Assembly: GCF_031202265.1 (NCBI RefSeq)
Contig: NZ_CP100604.1
Location: 5,438,501-5,502,500 of the forward strand
DNA: 64,000 nt
Direction: 5' to 3'
Source of the DNA: Bradyrhizobium sp. Ash2021
Lineage (GTDB): Bacteria > Pseudomonadota > Alphaproteobacteria > Rhizobiales > Xanthobacteraceae
The position numbers and the translations under genes are program-made. Numbering within the stretch: position 1 is the stretch's first letter; the number at the start of each line of letters is the position of its first letter. Under the pieces are notes generated by a model, which searched no databases, was not told the origin of the DNA, and saw nothing but the letters and a program-made list of their open reading frames with translations. Below, in pieces: positions 53,421 to 63,118 of this stretch.

Positions 53421-54044
53421 ATGAATATTGACGATCTAGTTTCTGAAAAGAAATTGCTTGCGATTGCAAAGAAGGGTCTGACCGATGAGCGCAACCTTCG
53501 AAACAAGCGCGGCCGGTTGCCAGGCGAGAGCGGATTACTTTCGGTCATTAGCACCAAGGAATTCGACGAGAAACAAATCGACGAAATAGGCAACAAAATG
53601 CCGCGCTTCATCGACGGGAACGTAGCATATAAGATGTGGCCCGATTACTGGCAGCATCTCAAATTGGAAATATATTACGTGATCTGTACGGACTCCGAAC
53701 AATATCGAGACGTCAGAAAATTATTGTTGAAGCAAAGCAAAAAATCAGAGACCGCGATTGTATCGGCGATCGCCGCTGCGGTCGCTGTACATCTCGGCAT
53801 TGTAGCAGGTGCACTTGTCCCTTTTTGTGCGTTGGCGCTCGCGGGAGTGCTGCAGATCGGAAAGAACGCGTATTGCTCCGCTAAAGCAAGGGAGGCGGCA
53901 AAGATAGAAACGTCTCTGAAAAGACAAAAGGCCAAAGACCCAAAAATGGCGGAAGAACGCGAACAATGGCTATCGAAACGTCAGGAACGTTTCAAAGTAG
54001 AAGTGAAGAAGTTGGAGCGGAAGAAGAGACGCAGCGCTAAGTAG
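53421..54044 (+). CDS. Hypothetical protein with central membrane hairpin, A/T-rich gene
   Basis: A 207-residue protein. The N-terminal 100 residues are soluble (EKKLLAIAKKGLTDERNLRNK), then two hydrophobic stretches (AIVSAIAAAVAVHLGIVAGALVPFCALALAGVLQIG, partly quoted) and a highly charged Lys/Glu/Arg tail, probably coiled coil. The gene is visibly richer in A/T and uses AAA/ATA codons more than its neighbours, a sign of horizontal transfer. ATG at 53421. No family recognised. Confidence 0.6.
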   Translation: MNIDDLVSEKKLLAIAKKGLTDERNLRNKRGRLPGESGLLSVISTKEFDEKQIDEIGNKMPRFIDGNVAYKMWPDYWQHLKLEIYYVICTDSEQYRDVRKLLLKQSKKSETAIVSAIAAAVAVHLGIVAGALVPFCALALAGVLQIGKNAYCSAKAREAAKIETSLKRQKAKDPKMAEEREQWLSKRQERFKVEVKKLERKKRRSAK

Positions 54045-54100
54045 CCCAACTCTCTACCTGCTTCGCCAGCTGTAAGCGCTCTTCAATTTCTGGAGGGCTA

Positions 54101-55067
54101 TTACACCATCTCCGCCGGCGCGAGCTTGCAGGTCGCGCTGCTGGCCTCGATCTGCAGCGTCGCGTGATGGATGTTGAAACGGTGCGACAGCCCCTCGCAG
54201 ACGTGATGGAGGAACGCATCGTCGTGGCCGCCGGGACGCACCAGATGCACGGTCAGCGCGGTCTCGTTGGTGCTCATGGCCCAGATGTGCAGATCGTGGA
54301 CTTCCAGGACGCCTTCCAGCCCGCCGAGATAATCCCGCACCGCGGCGAGTTCGATGCCCCTCGGCACGGCGTCGAGCGCGAGATTGACGCTGTCGCGCAT
54401 CAGGGCCCAGCCGCTCGCCAGCACCACGGCTGATATGACGAGGCTGATCGCGGGATCGACCCACAGCCATCCCGTGGCCATGATCACGAGCGCTGCGACC
54501 ACCACGCCGAGCGAAACGGCCGCATCCGCCGCCATATGCAGATATGGCGCCGCGGATATTGAGATCGCCGTGGCGGCCGCGCATGAACAGCAGCGCGGTG
54601 CCGCCATTGATTGCGATGCCGAGGGCGGCGACCCACACAACGGTCCAGCTCGCCACCGCCGCGGGTTCGCGCAGGCGGTTGATGGCCTCGACGGCGATGC
54701 CGCCGACCGCAACCAGCAACAGGCCGGCATTGAACAGAGCGGCGAGGATCGATGCCCGCCGGTAGCCGTATGTATGGCTATCGGTCGGCTGCTTCTGCGC
54801 CAGCCATGCGGCGCCCCAGGCCAGCAACAGCGCGATCACGTCGGAGAAATTATGAAGGGCGTCGGAAATCAGGGCGAGCGAGTTGGCCGCGTAGCCGAAA
54901 ACCAGTTCCGCGATGACGAACGCCGCATTGAGCGACGCGCCGACGGCAAAGGCCGCGCCAAAACTATCCGGCGCGTGGCTGTGACCAGCGTGATCGTGCC
55001 CGTGCCTGGGCCTGTGCCCGTGATCGTGCGCATGCGAGTGATCGTGATGATGGTGATCGTGCGCCAT
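54101..55067 (-). pseudogene. CDF-family zinc/cobalt exporter (CzcD/ZitB-like), frameshifted
   Basis: The start (ATG 55067) encodes a His-rich metal-binding tail (MAHDHHHHDHSHAHDHG) and helices 1-4, with the metal site SDALHNFSDV. After HGDLNIRGA at about 54545 the phase is lost; YLHMAADAAVSLGVVVAAL and the remaining helix pair and C-terminal domain (EGVLEVHDLHIWAMSTNE) continue in another phase to the TGA at 54101. One extra base in GCCATATCTGCATATG explains it. Together the parts equal a normal CDF protein. Decay or sequencing error. Confidence 0.85.
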
Positions 55068-55163
55068 TGCAAAAAATAACCGTTGCCTGATCGATCGGTT
55101 TCGACTGCTGCGGTTATAGCGCGCGGAAATTCGAATACTATTACAGCGGCCGCGTTACATTGT

Positions 55164-57164
55164 TCATAGCGCGACCGCGATCAGTTCTTCCACCAGCGGG
55201 CCGCCGCCGACCGGAAACACGATGTATTGCTTGCCGCCGGCCAGATAGGTCATCGGCGCACCGGTCGCGTTCGCCGGCAATTCGAGTTCCGCCAGCATTT
55301 CGCCGCTGGTCTTGTCGTAGACCCACAGATGCGGATCGAGATTGTGGAGGTCCCTGATCGGCAAATTGAGTCCGGGCACGAAGCGCGGCGGACTGTAATA
55401 TCCCATCTGCACGACGATCATGACGGTCTTGGTCAGCAGCGCCCAACTGCGGAACGGCAGCCCGAGCTGCTCGCGGATGCCGAGTTTCCGGATCGACCCC
55501 ATCGCCGTGCTGCGGCCGACCGGAATCCGCCAGCGGTGATCGCCGCTGTTCATGTCGATCGCGACCATGCTGCCGAACGGCGGCTTGAGCAGCGGCAACC
55601 CCCGTGGCCCCGGCACGTAGCTGGGCAAGCCGATGAAATCGTAGGATCCCTGCCACGGTTCGGGCTTGCTAATGAGGATCAGGGTCGGCAGCCGTTGCGT
55701 TCCAACATACAGCGTGCCGGTCTCCGGATCGATCGTCGCACCCGACCAGCTCGCGCCACCGGCATTGCCGGGCACTGCGATCGTGCCGCGCTGCGACGGC
55801 GGCGTGAACAGCCCGCCACGGTCATAGGCGGCGGCGATATCGATCGCCTCCTGGTGGATCTCCGGCGTCAGATCGATCAGATCCTCGTCGCGCGCGCCCT
55901 GAAGATCGATTGCGGCGGGCCTGGTCGGCACCGGCTGCGTCTTCGACGCGCGCTCGCCGGGCACGCTGGAGGCCGGCACCGGCTGTTCCTCGATCGGCCA
56001 CACCGGCTGGCCGGTGACGCGATCGAAGACATAGACGAAGGCCTGCTTTGTTACCTGCGCGACCGCCTTGATGCGCTTGCCGCCGACATTGATGTCGATC
56101 AGATTCGGCGCCGCCGGCGGGTCGTAATCCCAGAGGCCGTGATGCACGAGCTGGTAGTGCCAGACCTTCTTGCCGGTCGCGACGTCGAGGCAGACGAGGC
56201 TCTCGCCGTAGAGCCCGTCGCCGAGGCGATGGCCGCCATAATAGTCGTTGGTCGGCGTGCTGACCGGCAGATAGATGTAACCGAGTTCCTCATCCGCGCT
56301 CATCGGCGCCCAGACATTGGCGTTGCCGGCGTCCTTCCAGGAATCCTTCTCCCAGGTATCAGTGCCGGGCTCCTCGCCCTGGGCAACCGTGTGGAAGGTC
56401 CAGAGCAGACGGCCGCTCGCGATGTCGAAACCCCTGACATCGCCGGGCGGTGACGGCCGCTTGCCCCACCAGTCGAACACGGAAGATCCGACCACGATGA
56501 CGCCGCGGACGATCACCGGCGGCGAGGTCATGGTGTAATAGCCGCGATCGACCGGGCGGCGCAGCCCTTCCACCAAATCGACACGGCCGTCCTTGCCGAA
56601 GCTCGGCACCGGCCTTCCGGTTTTGGCATCGATCGCGATCATCTGGCCAAACGCTGTCAACATCATGATGCGTTCTTCGTCGCCATTGCGCCAGTACGCG
56701 ACGCCCCGGTGCACCCATCCGAGGTTGGGCGGAAGGCCGAGACCGTTTTGGTAGATCTTGGGATCGAACACCCATTTGGTCACACCGGTAGCGGCGTCGA
56801 TCGCGGCGACCTGCGACAGCGAGGTCGAGGTATAGAGCACGCCGCCGATCATCAGCGGCGTCGACTCATTGGCGGTGCTTGGGCCGACCGTCGGGTCGGC
56901 TTCCTTGATCGCCATGTCGGGCGACTTCCAGCGCCAGGCAATGTGCAATTTCGTGGCGTTGGTCGCGTCGATCTGGGTCAGCGGCGAATAGCGCGAGGCC
57001 GCGTAGGTGCCGGCATAGGCCGGCCATTCGCCCTGCGCGAGGGCTTTTGCGGATTCAGGGAGCGCGCCGGGAATGGCCTGCGCGTTCGCGCCAGACAATG
57101 CGCCACCAAGCGCCAAAACAACGCCGATATTCGCTGCGTGTGCCAGCCTTGCTGCTCTGCCCAT
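55164..57164 (-). CDS. PQQ-dependent dehydrogenase (quinoprotein glucose dehydrogenase-like)
   Basis: A 666-residue periplasmic enzyme. A signal peptide (NIGVVLALGGALSGANAQ) is followed directly by the eight-bladed beta-propeller: W-docking repeats such as DAATGVTKWVFDP, DIASGRLLWTFHT and DVATGKKVWHYQLVHHGLWDYD. There is no N-terminal five-helix membrane domain as in E. coli Gcd, so it is a soluble or loosely bound form. ATG at 57164 is favoured by GGAGG 6 bases upstream; ATG 57176 is possible. Substrate (sugar or alcohol) uncertain. Confidence 0.9.
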   Translation of the reverse strand: MGRAARLAHAANIGVVLALGGALSGANAQAIPGALPESAKALAQGEWPAYAGTYAASRYSPLTQIDATNATKLHIAWRWKSPDMAIKEADPTVGPSTANESTPLMIGGVLYTSTSLSQVAAIDAATGVTKWVFDPKIYQNGLGLPPNLGWVHRGVAYWRNGDEERIMMLTAFGQMIAIDAKTGRPVPSFGKDGRVDLVEGLRRPVDRGYYTMTSPPVIVRGVIVVGSSVFDWWGKRPSPPGDVRGFDIASGRLLWTFHTVAQGEEPGTDTWEKDSWKDAGNANVWAPMSADEELGYIYLPVSTPTNDYYGGHRLGDGLYGESLVCLDVATGKKVWHYQLVHHGLWDYDPPAAPNLIDINVGGKRIKAVAQVTKQAFVYVFDRVTGQPVWPIEEQPVPASSVPGERASKTQPVPTRPAAIDLQGARDEDLIDLTPEIHQEAIDIAAAYDRGGLFTPPSQRGTIAVPGNAGGASWSGATIDPETGTLYVGTQRLPTLILISKPEPWQGSYDFIGLPSYVPGPRGLPLLKPPFGSMVAIDMNSGDHRWRIPVGRSTAMGSIRKLGIREQLGLPFRSWALLTKTVMIVVQMGYYSPPRFVPGLNLPIRDLHNLDPHLWVYDKTSGEMLAELELPANATGAPMTYLAGGKQYIVFPVGGGPLVEELIAVAL

Positions 57165-57254
57165 ACGCACCTCCATCCCTGCGCTGCCGCGCCGGCTTGT
57201 CGACCCGCGGATCAGCCTGTCGAACAAAAGTATTGACCAAATCGCATGCGATGT

Positions 57255-57266
57255 CTAGTGTACTAG
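57255..57266. promoter_or_regulatory. Inverted repeat at the GntR gene start
   Basis: CTAGT-gt-ACTAG, a perfect 5-bp inverted repeat only three bases before the ATG at 57270 and within the intergenic region shared with the PQQ dehydrogenase gene. A likely autoregulatory operator of the GntR protein. Confidence 0.5.
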
Positions 57267-57269
57267 TTA

Positions 57270-57662
57270 ATGCATACAGACCTACTCGCCACCTTGCGGC
57301 TCGAAAGCTCGGGCGTTCCCATCTATGTCCAGCTTCGGGAACAGATCTTGCGCCAGCTCGGCGCCGGCGTGCTGGCGGCCGGCGATCAGATGCCGACCAT
57401 GCGCGAAGTCGCGGTCGCCCTGAAGATCGACCTCAATACGGTGCGGCACGCTTATGACGAGCTCGAGCGGATGGGGGCCATCACGCTGGTTCGCGGGCGC
57501 GGCAGCTTTGTAGCCAAGCCCCCTCCCCTCATGGGCGCGCGCGCGCGCCAGGTTCAGATCGACGGATTGGCAAAACAGGTTCTCGCCACAGCGGCCACGA
57601 TGGGCGTCGATCCCATCGCCGTAGCTGACCGAATAACGGCCCTCGCGAAGCAGAAGGAATAG
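57270..57662 (+). CDS. GntR-family regulator, YtrA type
   Basis: A 130-residue short GntR protein. The winged helix spans about 15-82 (VPIYVQLREQILRQLGAGVL, MREVAVALKIDLNTVRHAYDELERMGAI). The effector domain is only a short helical tail, as in YtrA-type regulators, which usually control the next genes. No ribosome-binding site lies between the operator-like repeat and the ATG, so the mRNA may be leaderless. It is 5 bp before the slipin gene, with which it forms an operon. Confidence 0.88.
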   Translation: MHTDLLATLRLESSGVPIYVQLREQILRQLGAGVLAAGDQMPTMREVAVALKIDLNTVRHAYDELERMGAITLVRGRGSFVAKPPPLMGARARQVQIDGLAKQVLATAATMGVDPIAVADRITALAKQKE

Positions 57663-57667
57663 TCGTC

Positions 57668-58567
57668 ATGAACAACTATTTTAAAGCAAGTGGTGCTAAC
57701 CAACCCGCGATCGTACTAGCTGTCGTAGTCGCAGCGGTCGCGGCGCTCAGCGCATGGCTCGCCTATGACACGGCCTCCCGCAGCCTCTATTGGCTGGCGG
57801 GGTGCCTTGCAATCCTGGCATTCCTCGTTCCTCAAACCATCATGGTGGCGGATCAGTGGGAACGCGCGGTCGTGCTGCGGCTCGGCAAGCTCACGGCCAT
57901 CCGTGGCCCGGGGATGTTCGCGATCGTCCCGTTCATCGATAATGTGGCCTCCTGGCTCGATCAGCGCATTCAGACGACCGAAATCAACGCCGAAAAGGCA
58001 TTGAGCAAAGACACGGTGCCGGTGAATATCGACGCGATCGTGTTCTGGCAGATTCACGATCCCGAGCGCGCCGCACTCGAAATCACAAATTACCGCCAGG
58101 CCATCACCCAGGTCGCACAAACCTCCCTTCGCGAGATCGTCGGCTCGTCCTTGCTGTCGACGCTGCTGTCCGAACGCAAACAAGGCGATCAGCTATTGCG
58201 CGAAGAGATCGGACGCAAGACTGCGGAATGGGGAGTGTCGGTACTCTCGGTCGAGATCCGCGATATCGGCGTGCCGCCGGCGTTGCAGGACGCGATGAGC
58301 CGGCAGGCACAGGCCGAACGCGAGAAACTGGCGCGCGTCCTGCTCGGACAGGCCGAACAGGAAATCGCGCAGAAATTTGTCGAGGCGGCCGATATCTATG
58401 CCCGCAGCCCGGCGGCGCTGCAGCTTCGTGCCATGAACATCATCTATGAGACCACCAAGGAGCGCGGCGCGACGATCCTGATCCCGACGGCCATGGTCGA
58501 CAGCATGAATCCGGCCGGGGCGGTCGGCCTTGTTGCCGCCGCGGGCGCGTTGCGAAGCGGGGCCTGA
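57668..58567 (+). CDS. SPFH/band-7 membrane protein (slipin)
   Basis: A 299-residue protein. Two N-terminal helices (IVLAVVVAAVAALSAWLAY and LYWLAGCLAILAFLV) precede the band-7 domain: QWERAVVLRLGKLTAIRGPGMFAIVPFID, VNIDAIVFWQIHDPERAALEI, and the long helix MSRQAQAEREKLARVLLGQAEQE. Slipins form oligomeric scaffolds in the membrane. Usual partner NfeD is not adjacent here. ATG at 57668; co-transcribed with the GntR gene, which probably controls it. Confidence 0.9.
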   Translation: MNNYFKASGANQPAIVLAVVVAAVAALSAWLAYDTASRSLYWLAGCLAILAFLVPQTIMVADQWERAVVLRLGKLTAIRGPGMFAIVPFIDNVASWLDQRIQTTEINAEKALSKDTVPVNIDAIVFWQIHDPERAALEITNYRQAITQVAQTSLREIVGSSLLSTLLSERKQGDQLLREEIGRKTAEWGVSVLSVEIRDIGVPPALQDAMSRQAQAEREKLARVLLGQAEQEIAQKFVEAADIYARSPAALQLRAMNIIYETTKERGATILIPTAMVDSMNPAGAVGLVAAAGALRSGA

Positions 58568-58601
58568 CGGACGCACCGGCCTTCGCCGGGGCGGCTGTCT
58601 T

Positions 58602-60857
58602 TTACTCCACGCCGCGCAGGAACTTGTTCGACTTCGGCAGGCCATGTGCGAGGCGGCCGGCATCGGCGCGGTTGCCGCGCCAGTCGGCCAGTTCCCTGGA
58701 ACTCATGCTCTGGTCACGCCCGGCGGAGTCCTTCCAGGTCAAGCCTGCCTTGGATTCGAAGGTGGCGACATCCGACAGTTTTGCGCTGGTGTACTTCTGC
58801 AGCCGCACGCCGCGGCCGCGCGCCATTTCCGGCACCTGGTCGAGCGGGAACAGCACCATCTTGTGATTGGTGCCGATCACGGCAACGGTATCGCCCGACA
58901 CGGTCGCGATCGCGCAGGCTTCGTTCGGCATCTCGACGTTGAGCACCTGCTTGCCCTTGCGGGTGTTGCCGACGCAATCGTCCTCGTTGACGATGAAGCC
59001 CTGGCCTTCGAGGCTCGCGATCAGGAACTTGCGGCCGCCCTTGTTGACGAACAGCGAGACGATTGCGGTTTCCGGTTCCATGTCGATGAACATGCGAATC
59101 GCCTCGCCATGACCGCGGCCGCCCGGCAGTTTTGCGACGTCGAGCGAGTAGAATTTGCCGTTGGTGGCGAACACCAGAAGTTTTGACGTGGTCTCGGCGA
59201 AAAAGGCATGGTCGAGCTTGTCGTCGGTCTTGAAGGCAAGCCCCGAAATATCCTCGACATGGCCCTTGAGCGTGCGCACCCAGCCCTTTTCCGAGATCAC
59301 CACGGTGCACGGCTCGCGCTCGACAAAAGCTTCCTCGATCGCGGCGAGATCGTGCTCGGGCGCATCGGCGAAGGTCGTGCGGCGCTTGCCGAGCGGCGTC
59401 TTCGGACCAAAAATATCGCGGACTTTCCGGACCTGCTCGCTAACCTTCGACCATTGCTCGGTTTCGGAGGCGAGAATGCCCTTGATGCCCTTCAACTCGG
59501 CGCGGAGGTTCTTGTCCTCTGTGCGGATCTCAAATTCCTCGAGCTTGCGCAAACTGCGCAGGCGCATGTTGAGGATGGCGTCGGCCTGGATCTCGCTGAG
59601 CTTGAACGCCTTCATCAGCGCCGGCTTCGGCTCATCCTCGGTGCGGATGATCTTGATCACCCTGTCGATGTTCAGATAGGCGATCAGATAGCCGCCCAGC
59701 ACTTCGAGGCGATGCTCGATCTGCTCCTTGCGGTAGTTGGAGCGGCGCAGCAGCACGTCGCGCAGATGGTCGAGCCATTCGCGCAGGCATTCGGCGAGGC
59801 CCAGCACCTTGGGGATGCGGCCCTTGACCAGCACGTTGAGGTTCAGCGGAATCTTGCTTTCCAGCTCGGTCAGCCGGAACAGCGATTCCATCATCAGTTC
59901 AGGATCGACCGCGCGCGATTTCGGCTCGATCACGAGGCGAATATCTTCGGCGGACTCATCCCTGACGTCGCCGACCAGCGGCAGCTTCTTCTCGTTGAGC
60001 AGTTCGGCGATCTTCTCGACCAGCCGCGACTTCTGCACCAGCCAGGGAATTTCGGTGATGACCACGATCCAGGTGCCGCGCGCGCCCTCTTCCTGGGTCC
60101 AGCGGGCACGGGTGCGGAACGAGCCGCGCCCGGTCATGTAGGCCTCGGTGATAGCCTCCTTGGAATCGACGATGATGCCGCCGGTCGGAAAATCCGGACC
60201 CTTGACCCATTTCAACAGCGTCTTCGACTTCGCGTCGGGCTTCTCGATCAGATGCAGGGCGGCGTCGCACAGCTCGGCGGCGTTGTGCGGCGGGATCGAG
60301 GTCGCCATGCCGACCGCGATGCCCTGCGCGCCGTTGGCGAGCAGGTTCGGAAATCCGCCGGGCAGCACGATCGGCTCTTTGGTCTGGCCGTCGTAATTGG
60401 CGCGGAATTCGACGCCGTCTTCGTCGATACCCTCCAGCAGCAACCGCGCGACCTCGGTCATGCGCGCTTCGGTATAGCGGTAGGCGGCGGCGTTATCGCC
60501 GTCGATATTGCCAAAATTGCCCTGGCCGTCGACCAGCGGGTAGCGCGAGGAGAAATCCTGCGCGAGACGCACCATGGCGTCGTAAATCGCCTGGTCGCCA
60601 TGCGGATGGAACGAACCCATCACGTCGCCGACGATCTTGGCCGATTTCTTGAACGGCGTGCCGGGGTCGAGCCGCAGCAGCCGCATGCCGTAGAGGATGC
60701 GCCGGTGCACCGGCTTCAGCCCGTCGCGGGCGTCCGGCAGTGCGCGATGCATGATGGTCGAGAGCGCATAGGCGAGATAGCGCTCTTCCAGCGCATCGCG
60801 CAGCGGAACATCGTGGATTTCGGCCGGGTCTTCCGGCGGTAGCTGTCGTTTTCCCAT
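58602..60857 (-). CDS. parC: DNA topoisomerase IV subunit A
   Basis: A 751-residue type IIA topoisomerase subunit that separates replicated chromosomes together with ParE. The catalytic Tyr is Tyr128 ([11 protein letters not shown]); the quinolone region has [19 protein letters not shown] (about 77-95). The C-terminal propeller shows degenerate repeats. Length fits ParC rather than GyrA, which is longer and has a GyrA-box. ATG at 60857; terminates next to the convergent slipin gene. Confidence 0.94.
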   Translation of the reverse strand: MGKRQLPPEDPAEIHDVPLRDALEERYLAYALSTIMHRALPDARDGLKPVHRRILYGMRLLRLDPGTPFKKSAKIVGDVMGSFHPHGDQAIYDAMVRLAQDFSSRYPLVDGQGNFGNIDGDNAAAYRYTEARMTEVARLLLEGIDEDGVEFRANYDGQTKEPIVLPGGFPNLLANGAQGIAVGMATSIPPHNAAELCDAALHLIEKPDAKSKTLLKWVKGPDFPTGGIIVDSKEAITEAYMTGRGSFRTRARWTQEEGARGTWIVVITEIPWLVQKSRLVEKIAELLNEKKLPLVGDVRDESAEDIRLVIEPKSRAVDPELMMESLFRLTELESKIPLNLNVLVKGRIPKVLGLAECLREWLDHLRDVLLRRSNYRKEQIEHRLEVLGGYLIAYLNIDRVIKIIRTEDEPKPALMKAFKLSEIQADAILNMRLRSLRKLEEFEIRTEDKNLRAELKGIKGILASETEQWSKVSEQVRKVRDIFGPKTPLGKRRTTFADAPEHDLAAIEEAFVEREPCTVVISEKGWVRTLKGHVEDISGLAFKTDDKLDHAFFAETTSKLLVFATNGKFYSLDVAKLPGGRGHGEAIRMFIDMEPETAIVSLFVNKGGRKFLIASLEGQGFIVNEDDCVGNTRKGKQVLNVEMPNEACAIATVSGDTVAVIGTNHKMVLFPLDQVPEMARGRGVRLQKYTSAKLSDVATFESKAGLTWKDSAGRDQSMSSRELADWRGNRADAGRLAHGLPKSNKFLRGVE

Positions 60858-60929
60858 GGGGAGGCGTTAAACCCTCGCGGTGAATCGGGCAAGACGCGAA
60901 TCAGCGGCAATTTAGGCCGCGAATTGGAC

Positions 60930-61679
60930 TTACGGAACCGCCGCCCGCGCCCGATATTTGGTCACCGCATTGATAAAGCCGTTCCGCGCATCGGAATGGC
61001 CTTGCCCGCGCGGCTCCAGCACGTGGCGGAGCAGGAACAGCCCCGTCAGCCGAAAGCCATCCTGCAGGTCCTGGTCCGACCAGCCGTTCGGACCGCCCTC
61101 GCCTTCGCGCAGGAACGGCGGCAGCCGTAACAACCGGTCGCGGAACGGCTCGCCGGCCCGCCGCGACACCGCCCCGCCGGACTTTGGCGACACGTAAATC
61201 AGCTCCGTGGTCTCACCGGTCGCGGCGCAATTTTCCAGGTCGAGCCCAAAACCGAGTTCGGCCAACATCGCCAGTTCAAATTTGATGAGATGGGCGGCGG
61301 CTTGACTGACATCGTCGAAATCGTCCAGCGTGCGCTCGAGCATCTCGTAGATGTCTTCGTGCGGGTCGCGCTCCGGCAATAGCCGGGCCAGCGAGGCCAG
61401 ATGGGTCACGCCATAGGTCGCATGCGACGACGACAGCATGGTGGCCGCGCGCAGCCGCGTGCCCTCGACCACGTAATAGCCGAGATGCTCGTCGAGCCGG
61501 GCTCGCCACACCGCCGTCACGCTGTTGCCGGGCTGCAGCAGCGGCCGCATCCGTTTGCTCGAACCACCGCGCACCAGGCCGAGGTGACGGCCGTGGGCGC
61601 GCGTCAGCAGTTCGACAATGGCGGAGGATTCGCCATGCCGCCGCACCCCGAGCACGATGCCTTCGTCGGTCCATTCCAT
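60930..61679 (-). CDS. recO: DNA repair protein RecO
   Basis: A 249-residue protein of the RecFOR pathway, which loads RecA on SSB-coated DNA. It opens [22 protein letters not shown], the OB-fold start, with HGLVRG-like [11 protein letters not shown] following, and a helical C-terminal domain ([41 protein letters not shown]). The ATG at 61679 is set by family fit; no clear ribosome-binding site. Followed by parC after 72 bp. Confidence 0.94.
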   Translation of the reverse strand: MEWTDEGIVLGVRRHGESSAIVELLTRAHGRHLGLVRGGSSKRMRPLLQPGNSVTAVWRARLDEHLGYYVVEGTRLRAATMLSSSHATYGVTHLASLARLLPERDPHEDIYEMLERTLDDFDDVSQAAAHLIKFELAMLAELGFGLDLENCAATGETTELIYVSPKSGGAVSRRAGEPFRDRLLRLPPFLREGEGGPNGWSDQDLQDGFRLTGLFLLRHVLEPRGQGHSDARNGFINAVTKYRARAAVP

Positions 61680-61728
61680 GGGGTGGAGTTTACAGGATTC
61701 CGGCGGAAGGCGCAGCCGTCTCACCACT

Positions 61729-61768
61729 GTCATTCCGGGGCGCATCGAAGATGCGAACCCGGAATGAC
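61729..61768. repeat. Short palindromic intergenic repeat, type C
   Basis: GTCATTCCGGG-gCGCATCgaaGATGCGaa-CCCGGAATGAC, a near-perfect hairpin of about 40 bases between recO and the membrane-protein gene. Confidence 0.85.
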
Positions 61769-61781
61769 GGTGGAACAACCA

Positions 61782-62162
61782 CTACGCGTTGAACCAGCCC
61801 TGCGCGTCGCCGGTGAAGGAGAAATAGAGCCCCGCCGCGGTCAGCGCGCAGGACACCACCTCGATGCCGCTGCTGAGTTCCACGCCCTTGTCGCCGATCA
61901 TCTGCACCAGCGAGATAACCGACAGGACCAGAGCCGTGGCCAACGCCCAGCGCGGCCAGTTCTTGCGCCGCTGGGCGGCGAGCCAGACGAAATAAACCAG
62001 CAGCAGGATCAGGAGCGCGTAAATCACGGTTGCCACCGTGATCATCTGTTCGGTCATTTCAGCGGTCGGCGTCCGATCGTCGAACGCGACCGACAGCGCG
62101 TCCAGCGTCAGCGACAGATACAGCAGTACTTCAAACCACACTACGTTCTTGGGTACGTTCAT
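61782..62162 (-). CDS. Four-helix membrane protein
   Basis: A 126-residue inner-membrane protein with helices VWFEVLLYLSLTLDALSV, VIYALLILLLVYFVWLAA, WALATALVLSVISLVQMI and a final IEVVSCALTAAGLYFSF. ATG at 62162. It sits 32 bp after era on the same strand, so possibly in the lepB-rnc-era transcript. Function unknown. Confidence 0.78.
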   Translation of the reverse strand: MNVPKNVVWFEVLLYLSLTLDALSVAFDDRTPTAEMTEQMITVATVIYALLILLLVYFVWLAAQRRKNWPRWALATALVLSVISLVQMIGDKGVELSSGIEVVSCALTAAGLYFSFTGDAQGWFNA

Positions 62163-62194
62163 CGGGAGCCGGTCATTTCCTTATTAATCCCAGA

Positions 62195-63118
62195 TCATTC
62201 CTTGGGGAAGTCCAGTCCCATTTCGCGGTAACGGTCGGGGTCGTCGCCCCAGTTCTCGCGCACTTTGACGAACAGGAACAGGTGCACGGGAACGCCGACG
62301 ATCTCCGCGATTTCCTTGCGCGAATCCGCGCCAATCGACTTGATGGTGGCGCCGCCCTTGCCGAGCACGATCTTGCGCTGGCTCTCGCGCTCGACAAAAA
62401 TCGTCTGCTCGATGCGGATCGACTTGTCCTTGCGCTCGGTCCAGCTGTCGGTTTCGACGGTGGACTGATACGGCAGTTCCTGATGCAATTGCCGGTAGAT
62501 CTTCTCGCGCGTGATCTCGGCCGCCAGATGCCGCATCGGCGCGTCTGACATCTGGTCTTCGGGATAATGGAACGGCCCCGGCGGCACCATTTTGGCCAGC
62601 GTTTGCCGGAGATCGCCGACGCCATCGCCCGACAGCGCCGAGATCATGAAAGTGTTTTCGAACGTCATGCGGTCGTTGGCGGTCTGCGCCAGCGCCAGCA
62701 ATTTCTCGCGCGGGATCAGGTCGATCTTGTTCAGCACCAGGATCTTTGGATGTTTTACGGTCGCGAGTTTTGCAAGGATCGCCTCGGCTTCCTCGTCGAT
62801 CCCCGCCTTGGCGTCGAGCAGCACGCAGACCAGATCGGCGTCATGCGCCCCGCTCCAGGCCGTCGACACCATGGCGCGATCGAGCCGGCGCTTCGGCGAG
62901 AAGATGCCGGGCGTATCGACCAGGATGATCTGCGCATTGTCCTCGATGACGATGCCGCGGATCAGCGCCCGTGTCGTCTGCACCTTGCGCGAGACGATCG
63001 TGACCTTGGAGCCGACCAGCGCATTGACCAGGGTGGATTTGCCGACATTGGGGGCGCCGATCAGCGCCACGAAGCCGCAGCGCGTCGCGACTGCAGCCTT
63101 CGCGTCAGTTTCATTCAT
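62195..63118 (-). CDS. era: GTPase Era
   Basis: A 307-residue essential GTPase in 16S rRNA processing and 30S assembly. G1 is GAPNVGKST (21-29), G3 DTPG (68-71) and G4 NKID (130-133). The C-terminal KH domain has IEQTIFVERESQRKIVLGKGGATIKSIG. ATG at 63118 overlaps the rnc stop (TAATG), a conserved coupling of the rRNA-processing nuclease and this GTPase. Confidence 0.97.
   Translation of the reverse strand: MNETDAKAAVATRCGFVALIGAPNVGKSTLVNALVGSKVTIVSRKVQTTRALIRGIVIEDNAQIILVDTPGIFSPKRRLDRAMVSTAWSGAHDADLVCVLLDAKAGIDEEAEAILAKLATVKHPKILVLNKIDLIPREKLLALAQTANDRMTFENTFMISALSGDGVGDLRQTLAKMVPPGPFHYPEDQMSDAPMRHLAAEITREKIYRQLHQELPYQSTVETDSWTERKDKSIRIEQTIFVERESQRKIVLGKGGATIKSIGADSRKEIAEIVGVPVHLFLFVKVRENWGDDPDRYREMGLDFPKE

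Noticed and set aside
59208..60842. A 544-codon open frame on the plus strand
   Set aside because: Antisense to parC; no family features.
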